Below, one piece after another: positions 24,888 through 33,454 of a DNA stretch of 64,000 nucleotides (the first letter of the stretch is position 1; every line of letters begins with the position of its first letter). The DNA comes from Jutongia hominis (GTDB lineage Bacteria > Bacillota > Clostridia > Lachnospirales > Lachnospiraceae), in contig NZ_JACRSW010000030.1 in NCBI RefSeq assembly GCF_014384965.1, positions 110,470 through 174,469 of the forward strand. The letters run 5' to 3'. Position numbers and translations under genes: made by a program. The notes beneath the pieces were generated by a model, which saw nothing but the letters and a program-made list of their open reading frames with translations, was not told where the DNA came from and searched no databases.

Positions 24888-25739
24888 ATGGCTGGAACTT
24901 TATATTTATGTGCAACTCCGATTGGAAATCTCGAAGATATGACATTTCGCGCAATCCGCACATTAAAGGAAGTTGATCTGATCGCAGCAGAAGATACACG
25001 TAATACGATCAGACTTCTGAATCATTTTGAAATCAAAACACCAATGACAAGCTACCATGAATACAACAAAATAGAGAAAGCAGCATATCTGGTTCAAAAG
25101 ATTCTGGATGGTACTAATGTTGCTGTCGTAACGGATGCCGGCACGCCGGGCATTTCCGATCCCGGTGAAGAACTTGTCCGCCAGGCATTAGAAGCAGGTA
25201 TTACTGTCACCTCGGTTCCGGGTGCCTGTGCCTGTGTCACAGCTTTGATCCTATCCGGGCTTTCAACCAGACGCTTCGCTTTTGAAGCCTTTCTGCCACA
25301 CGACAAAAAGGAAAGGCGTACGATCTTAGAAAGCCTGACAACAGAAACACGCACGACTGTGATCTATGAAGCACCACATCATTTAAAAGCCACACTTTTA
25401 GAATTATATAATGCTCTTGGTGACAGAAAGATCACCTTATGCCGTGAACTGACAAAATTACATGAAACGATACAGCAATTTACTTTAGAAACAGCAATCG
25501 ACTACTATTCACAAAACGCCCCCAAAGGCGAATATGTCCTTGTACTTGAAGGGATATCTCAAAAAGAGCTTGACAGTCAGGCACAGGCTTCCTGGGAAGC
25601 AATTTCGCTTCCGGAACATATGGAACGATATCTAGCCCAAAACATGGATAAAAAAACTGCAATGAAAAAAGTCGCTCAGGACCGCGGCATCTCCAAAAGA
25701 GATGTATATCAGGCATTGCTGGAGCAAAAAGAGAACTAA
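24888..25739 (+). CDS. rsmI: 16S rRNA (cytidine-1402-2'-O)-methyltransferase
   Basis: 283 residues, tetrapyrrole-methylase fold. Motifs: LCATPIGNLEDMTFRAIRTL, IAAEDTRNTIRLL, VVTDAGTPGISDPGEELV and a GAC(A)-type SAM loop, PGACACVTALILSGL. It methylates C1402 in the 30S decoding centre. The last gene of the tmk cluster as in B. subtilis. It is preceded by its own leader hairpin and ends at a terminator (25821-25857). Confidence 0.95.
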   Translation: MAGTLYLCATPIGNLEDMTFRAIRTLKEVDLIAAEDTRNTIRLLNHFEIKTPMTSYHEYNKIEKAAYLVQKILDGTNVAVVTDAGTPGISDPGEELVRQALEAGITVTSVPGACACVTALILSGLSTRRFAFEAFLPHDKKERRTILESLTTETRTTVIYEAPHHLKATLLELYNALGDRKITLCRELTKLHETIQQFTLETAIDYYSQNAPKGEYVLVLEGISQKELDSQAQASWEAISLPEHMERYLAQNMDKKTAMKKVAQDRGISKRDVYQALLEQKEN

Positions 25740-25820
25740 GTTATTTGAAAACCTTATCTCAAATAACAGATTTATATTAATGGAATCGATCAGAAAATTT
25801 TATATAAAAATATCAAACTC

Positions 25821-25857
25821 CCGGATAAATTCATTTGAATCTATCCGGATTTTTTTA
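25821..25857 (+). terminator. rsmI terminator
   Basis: CCGGATA...TATCCGG arms with inner ATTCA/TGAAT pairing, then eight T residues. It overlaps the stop codon of the convergent gene ending at 25855. Confidence 0.85.
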
Positions 25858-26202
25858 CCGGTAATCACATGGTTTTCCCATATTTCTTTTATGACAGCTT
25901 CTTCTTTCTCTTCGATATGACATTTCATTACAAAGCATTGTCTGGATCAACACTTGATAGAAACGATTACTGATCTCAGATTGTCTTTTGCATTTGCTCT
26001 TTTTAGCGATTCGGGAAGCCAAAAGCTCCACACTGACTTTATCAGGATAGGCATCATACATTAGACTTCCATCATATTCCATATGATCACAAGCATCTTC
26101 GATTGCCCTTTGAAGCTCTTTTACCTCATATGGGCATAAGTACCGGTTATCTTTTGCGATATGTTTCATTTTGATTTCCGTCAATTCTAATGGAAATGTC
26201 AT
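25855..26202 (-). CDS. Conserved hypothetical protein
   Basis: 115 residues from ATG 26202 (MTFPLELTEI), six bases after AAGGGA. An ATG at 26235 is possible but has a weaker site. Helical, basic C-terminus (CNEMSYRRERRSCHKR). The middle segment YEVKELQRAIEDACDHMEYD then SLMYDAYPDKVSVELLASRI recalls small Lachnospiraceae proteins of unknown role, and I cannot name a domain. It lies convergent with rsmI and divergent from the surface-gene cluster. Confidence 0.65.
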   Translation of the reverse strand: MTFPLELTEIKMKHIAKDNRYLCPYEVKELQRAIEDACDHMEYDGSLMYDAYPDKVSVELLASRIAKKSKCKRQSEISNRFYQVLIQTMLCNEMSYRRERRSCHKRNMGKPCDYR

Positions 26203-26367
26203 TGAAATCCCTTTCTCATATTTTTTATTTTCCATATTGCCATTCCCTGCTTCCTGTCTGGTTTCTTAGAATATTTTATGTTTTTTCCCAAAAAAGGTTC
26301 TTGCTATACATTGTCTTTTTTTTGAAAACAAACTATACTATAAATTAGATTATTTTTGGAGGTTCTT

Positions 26368-28887
26368 ATGAAACATTTATATAAATTTGTTGCTTTATTT
26401 TTCTTGTTTTTCTGTTCGCTTTTTTTCTTCGGACAAAGCATTCCATCCGTGTCGATCACTTCGACAACCGCATCAAGCTTACAGGATTCTACTTTTCCGA
26501 TCATGTATCTTCAGGATGGAAACTATACGATCAATACGTTGCATGGCTACAGCAGTGAAATGCCAATCGGAAAGATCCGTGAATCGATCACTCCTTTAGA
26601 CAACAGCAAAACATTTTCCGTAAAAATACAGCAAAATGAATCAAAGATCAAAAAGATTACTTATGAACTTCGCGATATTGCAAATCACAAAGTTTTAGAA
26701 ACAAATTCCTATATGAGTTTTGATTCTGATGGAAAATATCTGACCTCGAAGATTACGCTGAATCAGGCACTTGATACCAGTACGGAATATGATATGCAAA
26801 TCACTTTAACAACAAATGTCAGCAAGAAAATTCATTTTTATACACGTATCAAATACTACACAAACGATTTCTTTTTGCAGCAAAAACTGGATTTTGTTTC
26901 TTCTTTTCATAATGCAACATTAGATCCGCAATCAGGATTTAACATTTCATCCTATCTGGAAGCGACAACCAATGAGGATGCTACTCTTGCTAATGTAGAT
27001 ATTCATTCCAGCAAAAAAATGATTCAGTGGAACAATCTAAAACCAACAATCATTACAACGATCGTACCAACGATCAAAGAAATCAATATCGAAACAGCTG
27101 CCATTTATCAGGACTATTTTGTACAGATCGGCTCCGGTGATAATTTCGAAACATATCATGTGAAAGAAAATTACCGTGTCCGTTTCTCAGGTAACCGGAT
27201 TTATCTTTTAAACTTTAACCGTACAATGGAATCGCTCTTTGATCCTGATCTGATTTCTGTTAAGAAAAGTGAACTTAAGATCGGCATATCTAACGCAGAT
27301 GATCTGAATATCACAACTGCCGATAAAGACAAGAAAATGGCTTTTGTACGCAATGGAAGTCTTTGGTATTATGATCTTAGTAAAAAGAAATTAAATTGTG
27401 TCTTTAGTTATGCTAAAAATAAAAAAGATTATCTTCGTGATGAATATGATCAGCATGATATTCAGATATTAAACCTGGAAAAAGACGGAACGATGAGTTT
27501 TATGGTCTATGGTTATATGAACTGTGGTGATTATGAGGGCAGAGTGGGAATCCTTTTATATGATTACGATGCAAAGACAAACCAGATCACAGAAAGAGTC
27601 TATATACCGCTTGAAACAAGCTTCCAGCAGCTTAACCAGGATCTTGGTACATTTAACTATGTCAACACCAAAAACATCTTCTATTTCTCATTAAACGACA
27701 TTGTTTATGCTTATAATATTTCTTCTAAGCGTTACACGATCCTGACTGAAAATGCAACAAGAGATCATTTTTCCATGTTGAAAGCCGCAAAATGTTTTGT
27801 ATGGTCCACTACCGACAAAAACGGTTTTGTCAACCAGATCACAATTCTTGATCTGAATACTTCAAAAGAATTGACGATCCAGTCACCGGATAATGAGAGT
27901 GTCGTTGTGCTTGGAACGATCGATGCTAATATTGTATATGGATTTGTACGCAATTCCGATATTTATGAAGATTCCACCGGCGACGTTGTAAAACCGGCAT
28001 ACATTCTTAAAATATCCGATTGCAAGGGAAATATCCTGCGTGATTACCAAAGCAAAAACCGCTATGTGGAAAGTGCTTCTGTCGATGGCAATGTTATTCA
28101 TTTGAAACGAAGTAAGAAAGTAAATGGTCATTTCCGTTCCGCTACATCGGATACGATCATGAACCAGATGGCAGAGGAAAAGACATCGATCGGACTGACA
28201 ACGCGACTCACGAATAAAATGCTGACAGAAAAGTATATTTCTCTTCCTGCAGGTTATGTAATGGAACGGATGCCTGAGATTTCTTCTACGAAAAATGTAA
28301 TGGTTACGGATAATACAACACTTCATTTTTCAAACAAAGATATCTCTACATCAATCAAATATTATGTATGCGCTAACGGAACGATCACAAAGTCCTATAC
28401 GAGTGCTGCAAAGGCGATTTCCGAGGCTTATAAGGAAATGGGAACTGTCATTGATAACAAATCACATATTGTATGGGAACGTGGTGGAAAATTTATCAGC
28501 AAGAAATTGTCAACGATCAGTTATCCAAGTGATACTTCATCCAGCATAAAAGCCTGTACACAGATGCTTTTACAGGCTGCACAGGTAACAACAACAACCT
28601 CCGAGCTTTCCGGCAAATCTATTTTGTCAATGTTGCAAAAGCATTTGGAGTATCCGGTCAGTCTTGCCGGCTGTTCTCTGGATGATGTCCTTTACTTTGT
28701 AAGCCGTGAATGCCCTGTGATCGGAATGTTGGATTCTAACCATGCTGTACTGATCACAGCTTATACTTCTTCTACCGTAAGCTGGATGGATCCACAGACA
28801 AGAAAATCAAAAACCGTATCAATTCATGTCGCAGAAAATATGTTTAAGAATGCCGGTTATAAGTTTGTAAGTTATATTTCGGATTAA
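26368..28887 (+). CDS. Secreted protein with C-terminal C39-like cysteine peptidase domain
   Basis: 839 residues from ATG 26368, five bases after GGAGG. N-terminal signal/TM (FVALFFLFFCSLFFFGQSI). Residues ~60-240 are a beta-rich domain. Residues ~280-600 look like a beta-propeller, with repeated strands such as KMAFVRNGSLWYYDLSKKKL and KNIFYFSLNDIVYAYNISSK. Residues ~700-839 resemble a Peptidase_C39-like domain with candidate catalytic Cys730 (KACTQMLLQ), His792 (DSNHAVLITAY) and Asp808 (WMDPQT). The glycine after Cys that is normal in C39_2 is missing, so activity is uncertain. First gene of a four-gene surface cluster. Confidence 0.75.
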   Translation: MKHLYKFVALFFLFFCSLFFFGQSIPSVSITSTTASSLQDSTFPIMYLQDGNYTINTLHGYSSEMPIGKIRESITPLDNSKTFSVKIQQNESKIKKITYELRDIANHKVLETNSYMSFDSDGKYLTSKITLNQALDTSTEYDMQITLTTNVSKKIHFYTRIKYYTNDFFLQQKLDFVSSFHNATLDPQSGFNISSYLEATTNEDATLANVDIHSSKKMIQWNNLKPTIITTIVPTIKEINIETAAIYQDYFVQIGSGDNFETYHVKENYRVRFSGNRIYLLNFNRTMESLFDPDLISVKKSELKIGISNADDLNITTADKDKKMAFVRNGSLWYYDLSKKKLNCVFSYAKNKKDYLRDEYDQHDIQILNLEKDGTMSFMVYGYMNCGDYEGRVGILLYDYDAKTNQITERVYIPLETSFQQLNQDLGTFNYVNTKNIFYFSLNDIVYAYNISSKRYTILTENATRDHFSMLKAAKCFVWSTTDKNGFVNQITILDLNTSKELTIQSPDNESVVVLGTIDANIVYGFVRNSDIYEDSTGDVVKPAYILKISDCKGNILRDYQSKNRYVESASVDGNVIHLKRSKKVNGHFRSATSDTIMNQMAEEKTSIGLTTRLTNKMLTEKYISLPAGYVMERMPEISSTKNVMVTDNTTLHFSNKDISTSIKYYVCANGTITKSYTSAAKAISEAYKEMGTVIDNKSHIVWERGGKFISKKLSTISYPSDTSSSIKACTQMLLQAAQVTTTTSELSGKSILSMLQKHLEYPVSLAGCSLDDVLYFVSRECPVIGMLDSNHAVLITAYTSSTVSWMDPQTRKSKTVSIHVAENMFKNAGYKFVSYISD

Positions 28888-28946
28888 AAGAGCTTTGTAA
28901 GATTATCCTTACACTGTAGGTAAAAGAAAAAAAGTCAGGCTTATGT

Positions 28947-28982
28947 CCCCCTAAATACTTCTGAATAAAAGTATTTAGGGGG
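28947..28982. other. Perfect 14-bp-stem hairpin in a gene gap
   Basis: CCCCCTAAATACTT, 8-nt loop, AAGTATTTAGGGGG. No T-tract on either strand, so not an ordinary terminator. It lies 60 bases after the C39-like gene. Confidence 0.75.
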
Positions 28983-29178
28983 ATTGTTGATATGTCAAAA
29001 TGCTCAAATTTTAAAAGTTATTTTCATGATTATGCCAAACGTAAACTCTCTTTTCTGTACTCTTTTGGCAAAATGCTGTTTTTTCAATCTCATTTTCTAC
29101 CAATTTTGCCATAGTAATTCTTTATTATTTTTTGTACACTATTCTCACCTTAAACAGAAACAAATTGAAAGGAGATTT

Positions 29179-30168
29179 ATGCAAAAATTATATTCATATC
29201 TATTACTGTTGTCTGGTGCGTTTCTTTTTATCGTCTTTCTCTTGATAGTCTATTTATCTTTTTTCACTGAATCTTTTTCCGGATATTCTTCCCATTCTAT
29301 CTATAAAGCCAGTGCACATACCATAGCTATCTCTCAAAGGCACAATACCTTTTCTACAGCTTATGATCTGCCCATAAATATAAGCCAAAAAAAAACACTT
29401 TCCACAAATGAAAAAGAATATTATTATATTGCTCCGGCTAAAAAACAAGCTATTGGTATTTCTATTCAGGCTTCCGGTTCTCTCTCACTAAAACTCTATT
29501 CGCAGACAGGACAATCTCTTAACTTCTCCGTAAAAAAAGAAAAACACAACTATACTTTGCTGCCCAAAGAAACCTTTGATTCTGTGGATGGCTGTTTTTT
29601 GCAAATCGCAAATTATCAGAAAAAAAAAATATCGCTCTGCATAAAAGTTTTTTCAAAAAGTAAAAATAAAAAACCGAATAAAAGTGATTCAAATCAACTA
29701 AAGAATAATAAAAATATTTCTTCTAAAAATGATTTGAATTCACAGAAAAAAAAGAAGAACACGTTTTCTGTAACTGCTTCCAATCGTTCGAAATCAGATA
29801 ACCAAAGTATTTCTAACAACAATATCAATAGTTCAAAATCAAAAAACTCTTTTTCTTCTAAAAAGCCTTCCGATAAAACTAAAATCAAAAAAAATTCTTC
29901 TTCTCGAAAGTTATCCACATTTACCCATGGAAATGCTAATCTAAATCCACATTTTTTGATTTTACGTGTAAATAATGTTTACAAACCTGATTTTGATCTT
30001 ACAAAAAATGAAACGAACATATCATCCATTTCTTTCTATGTAACAGAACCTTCTGTTGCTCTTTATAAAAACGGAAAAATCTACGCAAGATCAACCGGCA
30101 TTTCTATTTTGTATTGCAAAGATACTAAAAAGAACCATACAGCATGCATGATAGTGCGCGTTATCTAA
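29179..30168 (+). CDS. Membrane-anchored extracellular protein, Ser/Asn/Lys-rich
   Basis: 329 residues from ATG 29179, preceded by AAAGGAG. One N-terminal TM (YLLLLSGAFLFIVFLLIVYL). Residues ~60-150 form a strand-rich segment (YYYIAPAKKQAIGISIQASG) that resembles a pre-peptidase C-terminal (PPC)-like fold. Residues ~155-255 are a low-complexity Ser/Asn/Lys linker. The last 75 residues look like a small Ig-like domain (LRVNNVYKPDFDLTKNETNI). These are pattern resemblances only. It ends 15 bases before the LRR gene. Confidence 0.7.
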   Translation: MQKLYSYLLLLSGAFLFIVFLLIVYLSFFTESFSGYSSHSIYKASAHTIAISQRHNTFSTAYDLPINISQKKTLSTNEKEYYYIAPAKKQAIGISIQASGSLSLKLYSQTGQSLNFSVKKEKHNYTLLPKETFDSVDGCFLQIANYQKKKISLCIKVFSKSKNKKPNKSDSNQLKNNKNISSKNDLNSQKKKKNTFSVTASNRSKSDNQSISNNNINSSKSKNSFSSKKPSDKTKIKKNSSSRKLSTFTHGNANLNPHFLILRVNNVYKPDFDLTKNETNISSISFYVTEPSVALYKNGKIYARSTGISILYCKDTKKNHTACMIVRVI

Positions 30169-30183
30169 GAAAGGAGACCTATT

Positions 30184-31206
30184 GTGGCAAAAACTTTAAC
30201 AACCCAATCGTTGGATTTGTCTGCTTTTTCTTCCAAACTGGCAGAACAATATACCGTTGAACACATCATTTCCACCCAGTCATCAGAATTAGTCTTACAA
30301 ATCCGTTCTAAATCGGATGCAGAAGATTATGTCCTGCAAATATATTCTTTTTCCTATCCATTATTAAGACAAGCAAAGAAAATGCAATCTAATCATCCGG
30401 ATATGCTATTATTACACGAAAATGGTCTGTTAATACTTTTATCTCCTTCCTTTATAGAATTGCTGCCTAAAGAACAGCCAAAAAGAAATGCCTTTTTGCA
30501 TTCGAAATATCTTCCCTATGTAGCATTCCTTTTTTGCAGTTGTCTTTTTCTATATTCTATACATGATGCCTTGCGCAAAAAAAATGCAAATACCGCAATC
30601 GCAAAACATTCGATCATTTCTGCTTTTTCCGGCAGCCAAAACAAAAAAAAGACAGCTACCGGTAGTGCCTTATCAAATCAGACCAATGTTTTCCTGGCCA
30701 GTTCTCCCTCTTCAATAATAGTTTCTCCGCCTGACAATTCTCCTGCTGCCGGTTTCCCTGCTACCGTTCCAGGCAATTTTTTGGATTTACAAAAACAAGG
30801 ACTAACGAATGTTTCATTAAAAAGAAAACTAAAGCAGAATCAAGATATTACAATCCTTGCAGCTTCGTATAATCAAATAACATCATGCAAAGAAATAGCA
30901 CCTCTTTCCAATGTAAAGGAACTTTATTTGAACACAAATAAAATCACATCCATACAATCGCTTTCTGCTTGTCAGAATTTGTCCATTTTGGTATTGTCAG
31001 ATAACAAATTACAGGATATTGGTGCATTGCAAGCATTGTCTGATCTGACAATACTTGATCTTTCCGATAATCCAAAAATAACGAAAATACATTGTCTTTC
31101 TTCTCTGACAAAACTTCAATTTTTACTTTTGCAAAACACAGGATGCAGCAGGAAAGAGATTTCTTATTTGCAGAAAAAATTGCCACTGTGTACTATCTTT
31201 TATTAG
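30184..31206 (+). CDS. Transmembrane leucine-rich-repeat protein
   Basis: 340 residues, GTG start 30184 after AAGGAGA. The first ~105 residues are cytoplasmic in topology and faintly recall a protein-kinase N-lobe (LAEQYTVEHIISTQSSELVL then VLQIYSFSYPLLRQAKKM). One TM (YLPYVAFLFCSCLFLYSIHD) follows, then a Ser/Pro linker and four to five leucine-rich repeats of internalin-like spacing (VKELYLNTNKITSIQSLSAC, LSILVLSDNKLQDIGALQAL, LTILDLSDNPKITKIHCLSS). LRR domains outside the cell usually bind proteins. Clustered with three other envelope genes. Confidence 0.75.
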   Translation: MAKTLTTQSLDLSAFSSKLAEQYTVEHIISTQSSELVLQIRSKSDAEDYVLQIYSFSYPLLRQAKKMQSNHPDMLLLHENGLLILLSPSFIELLPKEQPKRNAFLHSKYLPYVAFLFCSCLFLYSIHDALRKKNANTAIAKHSIISAFSGSQNKKKTATGSALSNQTNVFLASSPSSIIVSPPDNSPAAGFPATVPGNFLDLQKQGLTNVSLKRKLKQNQDITILAASYNQITSCKEIAPLSNVKELYLNTNKITSIQSLSACQNLSILVLSDNKLQDIGALQALSDLTILDLSDNPKITKIHCLSSLTKLQFLLLQNTGCSRKEISYLQKKLPLCTIFY

Positions 31207-31378
31207 TAATCTTATGATTTGTACTTTGAACTCACAAAAACGCTCTTGCAGATCCTTACTTTCTGCTATGCAGAATAATTCGTTCGTTAATTCGCTCGAA
31301 AAGCAAATGCCGGCTTTGCTGTCGCTTGCTTGGATTTTGGAGTTATTATAACATTTATTTTTAGAAAGAAGGATTTAT

Positions 31379-33454
31379 ATGAAAAAAATATCATTTCTGA
31401 TTTTATCAATTACCATCTTTGCATTCTTTTTCACTGTGCAATTGTGCCTTGGCCCTGCGACAAAAGCTTGTGCAGCAGTTAAAACAACCAATCACTCTGC
31501 TAAGCATTCTTTATATTCCTCTTCTCTTTTCTCTTATAACCAAACGATCAATCCATGGAATCATACGATCACATTAAAAAGCAAACGTATTATGCGAAAA
31601 AAAGAAGTCATCCGTTCAACACTGACTTTATCAAAAAGAGGGAAGAAAAAACAAATTTATCGGGCAAAGTTTGCATCTTTATCTTCTAATGGCAAAAAGA
31701 TTACCTATACAATCATAAAAAAAGATCAGAAGAAATTATGCCCTTCCAATCGTTCCAAAAACGGAAAATATATTGTCAAAAGTTCTCTTTTTTCAAAAAG
31801 AAACATTCTGTCTTATCACGAACGCATTCCATCTAATACAATAGCCGGATTTATTGTCAACGATATTGGAAAACCGTTAGCAAAAGCCACTGTTATCTTG
31901 AAAGAAAAAAATAAAAAGATAACAGTCCGGACAGATTCACACGGATATTATAAGATTACAGCAGATATAACAAATTCAAAACCACATACTATCTCTGTCT
32001 CCAAAAGCGGATATCTTTCGCAAAGCAGAAAACTCAAAAACAAACTTTCTAAAGGTATATTATGCGAAAATTTTACTTTATCAAAAAAGAGAGCATCCTG
32101 TCAGGCAAACAATCATTCTATTGAATTTGAAATCAAAAACAAACAGGATCAGTCTCTTTCCAATACCACTGTCTATATTGTGCAAAAAGGGACTTCTACT
32201 ATTCTTTTCTCAGGAAAAACAGATTCTTTAGGACAATTGCTTTTTAGTAATACAGATACATTTTGTAACGACGAGTATTCTGTCATAGAACGTTCTGATC
32301 CGTCAAACACAACTAGAGTATCGGTACAAAAAAAATATCAACCCAAAAGCAAGAATCATTTTTTGATTACAAAAGATCTTCTTAATCATGATAAAGAATA
32401 CACAATTTTTGTACAGGATTTATCTTCCTCTGTTCAACCCCCTTGTTCCCAGACAATGCAATTTTCTTTTCGCTTTTCTGACTTTATGACAGATCATCTA
32501 TACTTTTCACTCCATCTGTCTGACTGCCAGACTTTGTCATTACAGCATATTACATTACAAACAAAAGATATCACATTATTGCCAACAGATTTTGTTTCCT
32601 GTTCTATTTATACATCTTTAAAGCATACTCCGTTTTATACAAATGAATGGCATGTATCTGACATATCTGAAAATCTTCTATCCGGTCTTGATATAAAGAA
32701 ACTATTTTTGCCGGATGGCACTTATTTCATTCAGTTTACATTATATAACCAGACACACACAGCAAAAGCATTATCTTCTGTTCTGCCTGTATCTGTTTTG
32801 CGTGGTAAAGCATATGCTGATACGATTATTTTGCAAAAAGCACAAAAAGCACTTAGTCTGAATTTTGCAGAATATACTTCTACTTCATTACAAGCTTCTT
32901 TTGACCTGTATCAAAAAAAGAATCACAACTATTTTTACCAGACTACGCTTCATTCTATGCCCTTTTTTCTGGCTGCATCAGGCTTTCAGCATACAGAACT
33001 TTGGTTAGCTCCCCTTTATCAAAACGAAGAATATCTTCTGCTTCCAAAAAAGAATTCTGCATTTGCATCTTCTTATTATATTTTTCATACAACATTAGAA
33101 AATACAACTCCTTTCGACTATCAGAATCCTCTAACAAAATACATGCTAAAAATATACTGTCAAAATAGCAATACTTCTTCGTTCCAGGAAAAAGTTCCAA
33201 ATGATTTTTATGAACAATCCCTTTACCTGCTTGAGAATGATTCTTTTGTATTATCTCAAAAAGAAATCACACAGTCACAGACAACATTTCCTTGTATTTC
33301 CATTTCATATAAAAGAAATGGTGCATTTGCGTCCATGTCCGTATCAAAATCCTCAAATGCACCACGTACTTTCATTTATAAAAAATCCGGTTTGATCACT
33401 GATATCTACCTAAATCATTCATCATTAAAAACAAACCAGCCTAGTTATCAATAA
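31379..33454 (+). CDS. Secreted protein with carboxypeptidase-regulatory-like domain
   Basis: 691 residues. Signal peptide (FLILSITIFAFFFTVQLCLG, cleavage near ACA). Residues ~155-225 match the CarboxypepD_reg fold: GFIVNDIGKPLAKATVILKE, VRTDSHGYYKI, SKSGYLSQSRKL. A second similar module follows (SLSNTTVYIVQKGTST, ~255-300). The remainder is beta-rich and unassigned. No sortase signal or C-terminal TM. AAGAAGGAT lies before ATG 31379. Its last 14 bases overlap, tail to tail, the 3' end of deoA. Last gene of the surface cluster. Confidence 0.72.
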   Translation: MKKISFLILSITIFAFFFTVQLCLGPATKACAAVKTTNHSAKHSLYSSSLFSYNQTINPWNHTITLKSKRIMRKKEVIRSTLTLSKRGKKKQIYRAKFASLSSNGKKITYTIIKKDQKKLCPSNRSKNGKYIVKSSLFSKRNILSYHERIPSNTIAGFIVNDIGKPLAKATVILKEKNKKITVRTDSHGYYKITADITNSKPHTISVSKSGYLSQSRKLKNKLSKGILCENFTLSKKRASCQANNHSIEFEIKNKQDQSLSNTTVYIVQKGTSTILFSGKTDSLGQLLFSNTDTFCNDEYSVIERSDPSNTTRVSVQKKYQPKSKNHFLITKDLLNHDKEYTIFVQDLSSSVQPPCSQTMQFSFRFSDFMTDHLYFSLHLSDCQTLSLQHITLQTKDITLLPTDFVSCSIYTSLKHTPFYTNEWHVSDISENLLSGLDIKKLFLPDGTYFIQFTLYNQTHTAKALSSVLPVSVLRGKAYADTIILQKAQKALSLNFAEYTSTSLQASFDLYQKKNHNYFYQTTLHSMPFFLAASGFQHTELWLAPLYQNEEYLLLPKKNSAFASSYYIFHTTLENTTPFDYQNPLTKYMLKIYCQNSNTSSFQEKVPNDFYEQSLYLLENDSFVLSQKEITQSQTTFPCISISYKRNGAFASMSVSKSSNAPRTFIYKKSGLITDIYLNHSSLKTNQPSYQ

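Noticed and set aside
26356..26370. TTG start for the C39-like protein at 26356
   Set aside because: ATG 26368 has GGAGG at proper distance and the TTG lies inside or before that site.
31220..31340. Possible dispersed repeat related to 44490-44640 (TTGCAGA...TTCTGC segments)
   Set aside because: The similarity is short and broken by many changes. It may be coincidence of AT-rich DNA.
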